DNA from: an uncultured Bacilli bacterium
GTDB taxonomy: Bacteria; Bacillota_I; Bacilli_A; RF39; UBA660
Length of the DNA stretch: 10,119 nt
Direction: 5' to 3'
NCBI GenBank assembly: GCA_934096735.1
Contig: CAKOMS010000024.1
Coordinates: 1 to 10,119, forward strand
Shown: positions 1 through 7,366 of the stretch, one piece after another
Position numbering within the stretch: position 1 is the first letter of the stretch
Layout of the letters: each line of letters begins with the position of its first letter
Notes under the pieces: model-generated
What the model was told of the DNA's origin: nothing
The model's database searches: none
What the model saw: only the letters and a program-made list of their open reading frames with translations
Program-made: the position numbers and the translations under genes

Positions 1-20
1 ATTTCATCAAATAATTTCAC
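1..20 (-). CDS. 5' end of a gene running off the left edge
   Basis: On the minus strand a GTG codon at 20-18 is preceded by GAGGAG (34-29) with an 8-base spacer, which is a good ribosome binding site. A promoter-like extended -10 lies further upstream. Only six codons are visible (MKLFDE), so no function can be given. The call rests on the start signals alone. Confidence 0.4.
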
Positions 21-45
21 CTATATCACTCCTCGTACTAATAAA

Positions 46-54
46 AGTATACCA
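46..54 (-). promoter_or_regulatory. Extended -10 promoter element for the leftward gene
   Basis: Read on the minus strand this is TGGTATACT, an extended -10 (TG-N-TATACT), about 12 bases before the GAGGAG ribosome binding site of the leftward gene. No good -35 is seen, which is tolerated by extended -10 promoters. The element is mirrored exactly at 113-122 on the plus strand. Confidence 0.4.
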
Positions 55-77
55 CAAATGTCACTGTAAATGTCACT
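54..77. repeat. Two tandem 12-bp repeats between divergent promoters
   Basis: The units are acAAATGTCACT (54-65) and gtAAATGTCACT (66-77), directly adjacent. They overlap where the -35 region of the leftward promoter would lie, so they could bind a regulator at two sites one helical turn apart. That function is inference; only the repeat is seen. Confidence 0.5.
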
Positions 78-90
78 ATATTTATATTTT

Positions 91-121
91 TTGTACTATA
101 TTCGTATTTACATGGTATACT
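91..121 (+). promoter_or_regulatory. Rightward promoter with extended -10
   Basis: TTGTAC (91-96), a 19-base spacer, then TATACT (116-121) preceded by TGG, giving an extended -10. It would start transcription near 128 and drive the short terminated RNA that follows. A second candidate is TTGTAG (131-136) with a 17-base spacer and TATAAA (154-159), starting near 166. The sequence cannot decide between them. Confidence 0.4.
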
Positions 122-127
122 TATATC

Positions 128-263
128 AGTTTGTAGTTTATTACTACCTATTATATAAAAAAATAAAGGTTGTCAGACTTAAATCTCTATGGCTTCAGAA
201 GCAAAAATCGTCGCACCAAAGCGATGTTAATGATTAAATCAATCAGAGATGATTGATTTTTTT
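128..263 (+). ncRNA. Short structured transcript, unidentified
   Basis: Between promoter-like elements and a terminator lies about 100-135 bases that can fold into three hairpins in series: GCTT-cag-AAGC (192-202), CGTCGC-accaaa-GCGATG (209-226, six pairs with one G-U), and the terminator stem 236-259. No gene follows on this strand for the rest of the left region, so it looks like a free-standing small RNA or an orphaned leader rather than a riboswitch upstream of a gene. I do not recognise it as any known family. TGATT (231-235) can pair alternatively with AATCA (241-245), which would disrupt the terminator, as in an attenuator. Confidence 0.35.
236..263 (+). terminator. Rho-independent terminator of the small RNA
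   Basis: A 9-bp stem AAATCAATC / GATTGATTT (236-244 and 251-259) with loop AGAGAT, followed by a T-run through 263. It is oriented for plus-strand transcription. Confidence 0.65.
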
Positions 264-631
264 GCCGTTTAAGAAAGGTGTTGATAATGTTATGATAAAA
301 ATAATCAAGAAAGAAATTAAAATAAGTAAGTAAATAATAAGCCAGTAAGAATATTATCATTATTTAATCTTGGATTAACTATTTTTAAAAGAGGTTACAA
401 CTCCTACATTAATTACAAAATTAAAACTAACATGCAGTTATATTTGTGATTTTATATAACCATTAATTTTTTATATTAAGTTAAGAATACTTAACACTTT
501 TTTTATATTATACATTATCATTTAATCAATATTTATTAGTTATTGGACGTACTTTATAATCCCAATAAACCCAATTTTTAAGGATTATTTTCAAAACTGT
601 CCGTCAATAAGATCACTTAACTCACATTAAC
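264..631. other. Stretch without a recognisable gene
   Basis: Very AT-rich, with frequent stops in all frames. The longest start-and-RBS-like reading frame I find is 13 codons (292-333), which I do not call. The only structure noted is the small hairpin at 480-495. No remnant of a known protein was recognised. Confidence 0.6.
480..504 (+). terminator. Weak terminator-like hairpin
   Basis: GTTAAG-aata-CTTAAC (480-495) followed by AC and seven T (498-504). The stem is only six pairs and mostly A-T, so it may be chance in this composition. Confidence 0.3.
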
Positions 632-673
632 AAAAAAGCATTTTAGTAACAAGCGTTACTAAAATGCTTTTTT
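632..673. terminator. Strong bidirectional terminator
   Basis: A perfect inverted repeat: AAAAAAGCATTTTAGTAAC (632-650), loop AAGC (651-654), and its complement (655-673). It has a T-run on either strand. It sits 2 bases past the stop of the minus-strand gene at 676 and is its natural terminator. Confidence 0.85.
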
Positions 674-675
674 TA

Positions 676-1188
676 TCATCTTTTTATTACATTTTCATCT
701 TCTAAATCCATGGAAGGATGTTTAATTACTCTAACCATTGACATAGGAACTGGATTTTTATACCCAGATGATTTTATAAATTTTACTAAAGGATCTTTAC
801 TCATTCCATTACCATTATCTTTTGGAAGAATAAAATATTCTTTACTAGCAGGACACTCCAATACTACACTACCATATTTAAGTGAAGCTCCACCTAAATA
901 CCAATTAACCCCTTTATTATTACCCTCTTCATATTCATCATTTTTATCATAACCATAAACAAAACCAGCAGTTAAATAAGCTTCATACACTGGAACACTA
1001 ACACATCTGTAAGCACAATCTGGCCTAAGTTCATAACCATCAATTTCTCTTACAACATTATCTCTTCCAATTCTAATTCTTTCTAAATTGGTAAGACTCT
1101 GAGTATCTCCAGAAAGAATCTTCTTTTGACCACTTCTTGTAACTTCATCACTAGAAAGTGGAATTTCATAAATATTAAAATTATCCAT
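676..1188 (-). CDS. Conserved-looking hypothetical protein, about 170 aa
   Basis: I do not recognise a characterised family. The protein is soluble and acidic to neutral, with no signal peptide or membrane segment. It begins MDNFNIYEIPLSSDE and has a Tyr/Gly-rich middle with three Cys (DCAYRCVS near residue 83 and LECPAS near 125). The frame is open back to a TTG at 1218, but neither start has a Shine-Dalgarno. I prefer the ATG at 1188 because an extended -10 (TGTGATAAT, minus strand, hexamer at 1212-1207) would overlap the longer N-terminus and place the transcript start just before 1188. It is a single-gene unit: a strong terminator follows directly, and the terminator of the large membrane protein lies upstream. 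The longer start (1218) remains possible. Confidence 0.7.
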   Translation of the reverse strand: MDNFNIYEIPLSSDEVTRSGQKKILSGDTQSLTNLERIRIGRDNVVREIDGYELRPDCAYRCVSVPVYEAYLTAGFVYGYDKNDEYEEGNNKGVNWYLGGASLKYGSVVLECPASKEYFILPKDNGNGMSKDPLVKFIKSSGYKNPVPMSMVRVIKHPSMDLEDENVIKR

Positions 1189-1247
1189 AACAATCACTAA
1201 AGAAATATTATCACACAAAATGGTAAAAGTAAATTTTTAATAAATAA

Positions 1248-1270
1248 ACGCAGCCTATAAAAAGCTACGT
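1248..1270 (-). terminator. Terminator of the MMPL gene
   Basis: On the minus strand, ACGTAGC / GCTGCGT forms seven pairs with one G-U and a 9-base loop, followed by TTATTTATT. It lies about 12 bases after the stop codon at 1282. Confidence 0.6.
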
Positions 1271-1281
1271 CTATAAATTAA

Positions 1282-4200
1282 TTATCTAAATAAATCTAAA
1301 AATCTAGTCCAAAATGATACTTTCTTAGTTTCATCTTTTTTTGTATTATTAACTTCTTTATACTCAATACCATCAATTACTAATACCATTTTTGTTTCAC
1401 TATCTTTACTTAAATTTTCACTACTAATTGATTTATATTCTTCTCCAAGTTCAACTAACTTTTCAAGTTTTTCTGCCTTACTCTTTACTTCACCATTAAC
1501 TAAACCACTAACTTTCTTAATGCCTTCGCTATTAATAGTACTAATACCATTACTAACTTCATTAATACCTTGATCTAAAGTATCAATTCCATTATATAAT
1601 GTAGTTAAACTATTTTTAATAGTACTAACTGAAGCATCTCTAACAGAATTAGAAACATTCTTAGAAACTTCTGGAACAACACTATCTACTACTCCTAAAG
1701 CTGTTTCTAAAGAAGTACTAGCAGCTACACTCTTAGTAACATTTTCTAAAATACTTGGTAAACTAGTATTAACTGTATTACCAATACTATCTGCAGTAAG
1801 TAAAATATATTTATAAGTAACATCATTTTGAATATTATTACAACTTAATTTTTCTTCATCACTCATATCTAATCCATTTACTAATTTAGCTTTACCAGTT
1901 TCACATTTAATAGTATCTTCCTTCATATAAGTCATTAAATAATTAGTTGCAACATCTTCTGTACTCTTAGTAATACTATCTTTAAGTGTTGTATCTTTAC
2001 TTACTTCTTCACTAACTTTTTCCCAAGCTTTAGAAGAAATAGCACTTAAATATTCTTTAGTATATTTACTTCTAACTAAATCTTTAGTACTATTTGTAAT
2101 ATAATTAATTTCTTCATCACTAAGTACATTTTTATTATTATTTTTACTTAAATCATTTATACTTTCTTTTAATGAACTTTTAATTGTATCACTACCAGTA
2201 ACTAACTTTTTAGCCCCATCATCTAATAAATCCATCTTTTCTTGTATTAAATTAACACTATCATAAATAGTATCTAATTTATCAAATACTTTTAAATCAT
2301 CTTTAGATAATAATTTAGAACTAACTACAGAATACATTGTAGGTAAACTAAATTTAGTAGTATCATAACTAATCTTTATTTCATCTAATCCTTTTAATTC
2401 TTTTAAACCTAAACTTTCATATAATCCAGGACTACTAATACCCATAACTAAATTATTAACACCAGTATTATTAACTTTACCATTATTTATAGTAATATTA
2501 CTATTATAATTACCATCAATACTAGTACCCATAAATACTACAAATGGTGTATATAAAGTTTCATTCTTACCATTAATTTTAACTATACTTCTTTTATTAT
2601 TAATATATTTTATATTAATTTCAACTTTACCTTTTTTACCAAGCATTTCTTCTGGAGTCATAACTTTACCATCAAGTTTATAAATAACTTTAACATTTAC
2701 AGGCATATTCATTTTATATGTTCCTTCATAAATAATATCTGTACCCACTCCATTCCAAGTAACTTTATTATTTACTACATTAAATGTTTCATCACCACTA
2801 ATATTTAATATATCACTTAATACTGAATTATCACTTATAATACCATTTTTATTATTTTTAATATTTTCAGTAACTATAACACTCTTTTCACTTCCATCAC
2901 TATTAAGTTTTCCATAAACAGTTTCATTTTTAGTAAGAGCAGAAACACTAACAGTATTTAAAACAAGTAACAATGCTACTGCACTTTCAACTATTTTCTT
3001 TTTATTATTTTTTTTCATTTTCAAACCCATTCCTTTCGTACTTTTCATAATTACACCATCAAATAGTAATAATATTGAAGGCAACACTGTAATAACAACA
3101 AGCATACTTACTATTGCACCTCTTGAAATTAAAGTACATAAACTTCCAACCATTTCAAGTTTAGAATAAACACCAACTCCAAATGTAGCAGCAAAGAAAC
3201 ACAAACCACTAACAAGTATTGAGTGTCCATTTTTATTAAGTGCTTTTATCATCGCATCTTTCTTATTAATTCCTTCTTTTCTAAAACTCAAATAAGTTGT
3301 AGTAAGAAGTATTGCATAATCTATTGTAGCACCAAGTTGAATTGTACCAAGTACTATCGGAGCTACAAATGGAAGTACCACACCCCCAAAATAAGAAATA
3401 CTCATATTTATAAATATCGCTGATTCTATACCCATAATAAGAAGTATTGGCAAAGAAACACTTTTTAAAACTAATAAAATAACAATAAGTACACATATAA
3501 TTGATGAATAATTAACATTCTTAAAGTCTGCATCACTTATATTAATTAAATCTTTCATTAATGGTCCTTCACCAGCAACAATATTATTTTTATCATATTT
3601 TTTAACTATATCATTAACGGTATCAATTTGATCATTTAACTCATCGCTAGCAACTTCATATAATGAATTAACTAAAACAATTTCATATTTATCAGATTTA
3701 ATCATTTTAACTAAATTTTCATCTAACATATTTTCAGTAATACCAAGTTTTTTTAATTCTGAAAAAGAAAGAACAAAATCTATACCATCTACATCTTTAA
3801 TTTCCAAAATCATATTATTAACATCATTATTTTTAACATCACTACTTACTAATATAATCTCTGGACTTACTATATTAAATTTATCTTTTAACACTTTATT
3901 ACTACTAATACTTTCTAAAGTTTCAGGAAGCGATGTATCTATTTTATAGTATACTTCTACATTTTTATAACCCAAATAAGCTGGTACTAATAACATTAGA
4001 TATATTATAAATATCAAAACATGATGATTAACAATAAATTCATTAAACTTATTAAATGTAAGTTTTATACTCTTCTTTTTAGTTTTATCTATTAATTTAT
4101 CAAATGTAAGAAGTAGACTTGGGAATATTGTAAGTACACCAACAACACCAATAAGTACTCCCTTAGCCATTACAATACCTAAATCTTTTCCTAGAGTTAA

Positions 4201-5079
4201 TTCCATAGTACATAGTACTAAGAACCCTACTATAGTAGTAAGACTACTTCCAAGTACAGATGAGAATGTTTCTCTAATGGCTTCACTCATCGCTTCATTT
4301 TTATCTTTATATTCTTCTTTTTTCTTTTCATATGAATGATATAAGAATATAGAAAAATCGGTAGTAACACCAAGTTGCAATACTGCAACTAGGGCTTTAG
4401 TTATATAACTAATACTTCCTAAAAACATATTAGTACCTAAATTAATCAATATAGCAATACCAATATTTAAAAGAAGTAATACTGGAACTACATAACTATT
4501 TAATGACACCTCCAATACCAATAAGCATAATACTACTGCTATAACAATATAAATAGCAATTTCTTTTTCACTAAGTTCCATAGTATCAAGTACCATACTA
4601 CTCATACCACCTAACTTAACATTATCACTACTTAAATTTCTTATCTCTCTAACAGCATCAATAGTAGTTTCACTTGAAGTACCATCATTAAATGTTATAA
4701 AAAGTAAATCAGTATTATCTTTATTTAAATACTCTCTCACCTCCCTAGGTACCATTTCGACAGGAATGCTTGTACCTAGTACATCGTACAAGGACATAAC
4801 CTCATTTACACCATCTACATCCTTAATCTTACTTTCTAATTTTAATATTTCTTTACTATTTAAATCTTTTACTACTGCAATAGAATAACTACCCATATTA
4901 AAATCATTTGTAAGTATATCTTGACCTTTAATGGTTTCAATATCACTTGGTAAATAAACAAGTATATCATAATTAATTTTAGTAAGTTTCATTCCTATAA
5001 AAGAAACTACTAATAATATACCAGTTACTATTAAAATGATATTTTTATTTTTACAAATTTTATCGGCAAATTTCTTCAT
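1282..5079 (-). CDS. MMPL/RND-type membrane protein fused to a large extracytoplasmic region
   Basis: This 1265-aa protein has the RND/MMPL layout: TM1 near residues 13-32, a first extracytoplasmic loop to about 165, then a multi-helix block (170-335) with LQLGVTTDFSIF (Asp about 241). A second loop and a second helix block (540-685) follow, with QLGATIDYAILL. The two Asp-containing segments match the conserved MMPL helix motif of proton-driven lipid or peptide exporters; the substrate is unknown. From about residue 688 a signal-peptide-like stretch (MKKNNKKK, a hydrophobic core, then VSALTK) leads into about 550 Thr/Asn/Ser-rich residues with coiled-coil-like helices, ending WTRFLDLF. Related proteins have this part as a fusion or a neighbour. 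I chose the ATG at 5079, not 5091, because GGAGG sits 5 bases upstream of it and the 5091 ATG has none. A TetR-type gene is divergent, suggesting an inducible efflux or export unit. Confidence 0.9.
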   Translation of the reverse strand: MKKFADKICKNKNIILIVTGILLVVSFIGMKLTKINYDILVYLPSDIETIKGQDILTNDFNMGSYSIAVVKDLNSKEILKLESKIKDVDGVNEVMSLYDVLGTSIPVEMVPREVREYLNKDNTDLLFITFNDGTSSETTIDAVREIRNLSSDNVKLGGMSSMVLDTMELSEKEIAIYIVIAVVLCLLVLEVSLNSYVVPVLLLLNIGIAILINLGTNMFLGSISYITKALVAVLQLGVTTDFSIFLYHSYEKKKEEYKDKNEAMSEAIRETFSSVLGSSLTTIVGFLVLCTMELTLGKDLGIVMAKGVLIGVVGVLTIFPSLLLTFDKLIDKTKKKSIKLTFNKFNEFIVNHHVLIFIIYLMLLVPAYLGYKNVEVYYKIDTSLPETLESISSNKVLKDKFNIVSPEIILVSSDVKNNDVNNMILEIKDVDGIDFVLSFSELKKLGITENMLDENLVKMIKSDKYEIVLVNSLYEVASDELNDQIDTVNDIVKKYDKNNIVAGEGPLMKDLINISDADFKNVNYSSIICVLIVILLVLKSVSLPILLIMGIESAIFINMSISYFGGVVLPFVAPIVLGTIQLGATIDYAILLTTTYLSFRKEGINKKDAMIKALNKNGHSILVSGLCFFAATFGVGVYSKLEMVGSLCTLISRGAIVSMLVVITVLPSILLLFDGVIMKSTKGMGLKMKKNNKKKIVESAVALLLVLNTVSVSALTKNETVYGKLNSDGSEKSVIVTENIKNNKNGIISDNSVLSDILNISGDETFNVVNNKVTWNGVGTDIIYEGTYKMNMPVNVKVIYKLDGKVMTPEEMLGKKGKVEINIKYINNKRSIVKINGKNETLYTPFVVFMGTSIDGNYNSNITINNGKVNNTGVNNLVMGISSPGLYESLGLKELKGLDEIKISYDTTKFSLPTMYSVVSSKLLSKDDLKVFDKLDTIYDSVNLIQEKMDLLDDGAKKLVTGSDTIKSSLKESINDLSKNNNKNVLSDEEINYITNSTKDLVRSKYTKEYLSAISSKAWEKVSEEVSKDTTLKDSITKSTEDVATNYLMTYMKEDTIKCETGKAKLVNGLDMSDEEKLSCNNIQNDVTYKYILLTADSIGNTVNTSLPSILENVTKSVAASTSLETALGVVDSVVPEVSKNVSNSVRDASVSTIKNSLTTLYNGIDTLDQGINEVSNGISTINSEGIKKVSGLVNGEVKSKAEKLEKLVELGEEYKSISSENLSKDSETKMVLVIDGIEYKEVNNTKKDETKKVSFWTRFLDLFR

Positions 5080-5148
5080 ATTATCCTCCATTCGCTAAAA
5101 TATTTTATTACTATATTTGCCACTTTAACACACTCATAAATAATAATT

Positions 5149-5164
5149 TGTTTGATATCCAACA
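5149..5164. promoter_or_regulatory. Candidate TetR-family operator
   Basis: TGTTTGATATCCAACA is an imperfect palindrome (seven of eight pairs) centred on GATATC, midway between the divergent MMPL and tetR-type genes. TetR-family repressors normally bind such short palindromes in the divergent intergenic region, so control of both genes is the expected arrangement. This is inferred from position and symmetry. Confidence 0.5.
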
Positions 5165-5210
5165 TTTTGTGAGTTATGTATTAATAATTTCAAACATTTT
5201 TTGTTTTATC

Positions 5211-5239
5211 TTTACTTTTGTTGGAAAACTAACTATAAT
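5211..5239 (+). promoter_or_regulatory. Promoter of the TetR-family gene
   Basis: TTTACT (5211-5216), a 17-base spacer, and a perfect TATAAT (5234-5239). GGGAGG (5250-5255) is the ribosome binding site, seven bases before the ATG. The operator candidate lies about 47 bases upstream of the -35. Confidence 0.65.
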
Positions 5240-5262
5240 TTACTCAAAAGGGAGGCATTGAT

Positions 5263-5829
5263 ATGTCTAAAAATGATTTAAGAGTTATTAAAACAAAAAA
5301 AGTTTTATATGAAACTCTAATAGAACTTATGAAAGAAAAAACTTTTGAAGAAATAAAGGTATCCGATATTTGTTCAAAAGCTTTAATTAACCGTTCAACA
5401 TTTTATGCACACTATGAAGATAAATATGAACTTTTAGTAGAAGTAATAAATAATTTAAAAGAAGAATTTGAAAGAGAACTTAATAAAAATAATTCAAATA
5501 CTACTATTAAAGAATATTATATTAATCTTATTAGTTTATTTCTTGATCATATTGAAAGTAAGAAAGATATTTATAGTTCAATACTTATAAATAATAGAAA
5601 TAGTATTATGATGGATATATTACTAAGTGTTATAAATGAAGATATATTAAAAACAATAAAAACAAATGAATTAAACACAGTAGTACCATCTGATATTATT
5701 GCAAAATTCTATCTAGGTGGAGTATTTAATGTAGGAATAGAAGCATTAAGAACAAATAATTTATACTCTAAAGAAGAATTAATTAAATATCTTGAAAATT
5801 TAATACCAGATTATACTTACAAAAATTAA
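5263..5829 (+). CDS. TetR/AcrR-family transcriptional regulator
   Basis: A 188-aa protein of usual TetR-family length. The N-terminal DNA-binding domain is clear: KVLYETLIELMKEKTFEEIKV leads into a helix-turn-helix at about residues 31-50, with the family's NRSTFYAHYEDKYELL ending. The C-terminal all-helical half (about 60-185) would be the ligand and dimer domain and resembles the TetR C-terminal type common in Firmicutes; the ligand cannot be read from sequence. The ATG is supported by GGGAGG seven bases upstream and a consensus-like promoter. It is transcribed away from the MMPL gene with an operator-like palindrome between them, so it most likely represses that gene and itself. Its stop overlaps the convergent holin-like gene by 4 bases. 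Confidence 0.9.
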   Translation: MSKNDLRVIKTKKVLYETLIELMKEKTFEEIKVSDICSKALINRSTFYAHYEDKYELLVEVINNLKEEFERELNKNNSNTTIKEYYINLISLFLDHIESKKDIYSSILINNRNSIMMDILLSVINEDILKTIKTNELNTVVPSDIIAKFYLGGVFNVGIEALRTNNLYSKEELIKYLENLIPDYTYKN

Positions 5830-6107
5830 TCACTATCCTTTTTCTCCTCGCTATCCACAGTGAGGATTTTTTTTAAGTTATTAATAACATCATAAGTTCC
5901 ACCAGTAAAAAGACCAACACCAATTAAAACTAAATTGATATCTTTAGTAAATAAATAGTATATTAGAGTACTAATTAAACCAACACATAAATTTTGAATA
6001 GGTATTATTTTGTTATTAATTTTTTTACACTTTTTACTACATAAGCCAAGAAAAAATGTAACAAAAATCGTAACTATTTGAAAAATAATTTCTAAAATAA
6101 TTTTCAC
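5826..6107 (-). CDS. Small holin-like membrane protein
   Basis: A 93-aa protein with a hydrophobic N-terminal helix (about residues 3-21), a Cys/Lys-rich turn (CSKKCKK), and then two close hydrophobic segments (about 36-55 and 58-72) with IPIQNLCVGLIS and GVGLFTGGTYDVINNL. It has a charged tail rich in Asp/Glu/Lys. Size, topology and the IPIQN...GGTYD pattern resemble small phage-type holins and related chromosomal proteins, but no lysin gene is adjacent, so a phage role is not shown. The only usable start is GTG at 6107. The AGGGG before it overlaps the start closely, so the exact start is uncertain. Its 3' end is convergent with, and overlaps, the TetR-family gene. Confidence 0.6.
   Translation of the reverse strand: MKIILEIIFQIVTIFVTFFLGLCSKKCKKINNKIIPIQNLCVGLISTLIYYLFTKDINLVLIGVGLFTGGTYDVINNLKKILTVDSEEKKDSD
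5845..5874 (+). terminator. Terminator of the TetR-family gene, inside the convergent CDS
   Basis: TCCTCGCT / AGTGAGGA forms an 8-bp stem (one G-U) with loop ATCCAC, followed by eight T (5867-5874). It starts 16 bases after the tetR-type stop and lies entirely within the antisense 3' coding end of the holin-like gene. Confidence 0.85.
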
Positions 6108-6162
6108 CCCTACTATAACATATGTAAAAGAAAATTATTAACATATAATATTAACCCAAAAT

Positions 6163-6182
6163 AAAAGAGCAATTGCCCTTTT
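6163..6182 (-). terminator. Terminator of DGR target gene 1
   Basis: On the minus strand, AAAAGGGC-aatt-GCTCTTTT forms eight pairs with one G-U, followed by ATTTT. On the plus strand the same pair is an A-C mismatch, so it is better suited to minus-strand transcription. It lies about 57 bases past the stop of target gene 1. Confidence 0.7.
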
Positions 6183-6210
6183 ACTCTTAGCTCGGGAGAA
6201 CTAATCTATT

Positions 6211-6233
6211 TTAACGTCTTCGTTGACGATTAA
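6211..6233 (-). other. Hairpin just past target gene 1
   Basis: TTAACGTC (6211-6218) pairs with GACG-a-TTAA (6225-6233) with a single bulged base and a six-base loop. It lies between the stop codon and the terminator. It may be a secondary terminator stem or mRNA 3' structure; it is absent from the VR2 side. Confidence 0.4.
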
Positions 6234-6238
6234 ATAAT

Positions 6239-7366
6239 TTATTTTACTAATATATAAGGAGCAGCCTTACTCCCATCCCCAGAGGATACATATACATCAG
6301 CCCCTAGATACAAGACTGGACGAGCCGCTTCCCCATCATACGCATAACTGCTGAGCACATACCCGGCAGTATGCACATAATGCGCATGAGAAGCAAGGCT
6401 AGAACGCTGAATATTTGTCCATTCAAATCCTTGTCCATATAACCAATTGTTTAAGGTATGGGTTGCATTATTATATGAAGAAAGATTTTTGCTATGCGAT
6501 GCACTTGTAGCATATCCATAATCACTTGCACTCATTAGTCCTACATAATTGTATATTGTTTGAGTAGCCTTTTCTGTTCCATATATTGTACTTGCTGTTG
6601 TATCATAATTACTTGCTCCTGTATTCCAATATACTTTCTTTATCATACTACCATAATAATCTGCTCCGTTTATTCCTATTTCTGTATAATCACATTTTGC
6701 TTTTGCTCTTGTTTGCTTTCCATAACATCCTATTGTATTTGTTCCATCTTTTTTACCAAAGTAATATTCATTTAACAAACTATACAAAGTATTACTTCCC
6801 CATGCTCCTGTATATCCTGATGACTTTGCATCATATGCAAGTCCTCCAATTGATTCATTTCTTATTATCTTTACTAAATTCTCTGTTGTTCCACTTGAAT
6901 CTACTTTTGTTGGTATTACTCCAATTATTCTCCACAACTCATTATTAAACCATATATAGTTATTTGGGTCTTGTCCTTCATATCTAAATCCAGCATCCCC
7001 CTCATTAACTATACTTCCTTTTCCAGATGTTCCAACTGTGGATGCTACTACACTCAATAAATCACTACTACTTACAGTTGTGAAATCAACATTACAACTT
7101 ACTTTTCCCGTAATATCCTCTACAGTAAATTTCCACTTGTTTTCATCTTCAAAATATAAATAATTCCCTTTACCATTTTTACAATCAATTTTAACTTTAT
7201 ATTTACCATCATTCGGAAAAGAAGTTACTTCTTCTCCATCTTTTGTCATAGCAAAAAGTATTCCATCTTGCATAAATGTTTTATTACTATCTTTATTTTG
7301 TAAAGCAAAATAAGAAAGTAATAAAATTATTAATAAAGACACAATTACAACACCATATTTTTTCAT
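6239..7366 (-). CDS. DGR target protein 1, membrane-anchored or secreted, with variable C-type-lectin-like C-terminus
   Basis: A 375-aa protein. It starts MKKYG and has a hydrophobic segment (residues 4-22) acting as signal peptide or N-terminal anchor. A short extracellular region follows (about 30-95, including two Cys), then a large domain with NYIWFNNELWRIIGV, LVKIIRNES and NNWLYGQGFEWTN, ending ARPVLYLGADVYVSSGDGSKAAPYI. This style of domain is the C-type-lectin-like (formylglycine-enzyme-like) scaffold that DGRs diversify. Residues 320-348 are encoded by VR1. The start at 7366 is chosen over 7387 because it has GAAAGGTG upstream and an ATGA overlap with the preceding ORF. The protein is probably a cell-surface binder of unknown ligand. 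Its C-terminal 145 codons are near-identical outside the VR to target gene 2. Confidence 0.88.
   Translation of the reverse strand: MKKYGVVIVSLLIILLLSYFALQNKDSNKTFMQDGILFAMTKDGEEVTSFPNDGKYKVKIDCKNGKGNYLYFEDENKWKFTVEDITGKVSCNVDFTTVSSSDLLSVVASTVGTSGKGSIVNEGDAGFRYEGQDPNNYIWFNNELWRIIGVIPTKVDSSGTTENLVKIIRNESIGGLAYDAKSSGYTGAWGSNTLYSLLNEYYFGKKDGTNTIGCYGKQTRAKAKCDYTEIGINGADYYGSMIKKVYWNTGASNYDTTASTIYGTEKATQTIYNYVGLMSASDYGYATSASHSKNLSSYNNATHTLNNWLYGQGFEWTNIQRSSLASHAHYVHTAGYVLSSYAYDGEAARPVLYLGADVYVSSGDGSKAAPYILVK
6254..6687 (-). repeat. Paralogous target-gene segment, copy 1
   Basis: This stretch aligns without gaps to 9686-10119 at a constant offset of 3432 bases. The two are almost identical outside the 90-bp VR, and differ heavily inside it. 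They are two copies of the same target-gene 3' half, kept similar while the VR diverged. The second copy continues beyond the window. Confidence 0.85.
6322..6411 (-). repeat. DGR variable region VR1
   Basis: 90 bp, aligned base for base to the template at 7779-7868 with no gap. It differs at 21 of 34 template adenines and at 5 of 56 other bases. At the 15 AAY codons of TR it encodes R L S H Y H T A Y L S S Y D E in order. It runs from TTCAG to GCGGCTC on the minus strand. Confidence 0.93.

Noticed and set aside
189..230. A 13-codon frame reading MASEAKIVAPKRC, reminiscent of ribosomal protein starts
   Set aside because: There is no ribosome binding site near the ATG, it stops after 13 codons, and the bases are better explained by two RNA hairpins.
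292..333. A 13-codon ORF (MIKIIKKEIKISK) after a GAAAGGTG-like sequence
   Set aside because: Too short and of low complexity in AT-rich DNA, with no supporting context.
3223..3496. Short ORFs on either strand within the MMPL gene
   Set aside because: Overlapping shadows of a clearly coding frame.
6560..6948. Plus-strand ORFs of 71 and 120 codons
   Set aside because: Cys/Leu/Ser-rich shadows of target gene 1 on the opposite strand, with no credible start signals.
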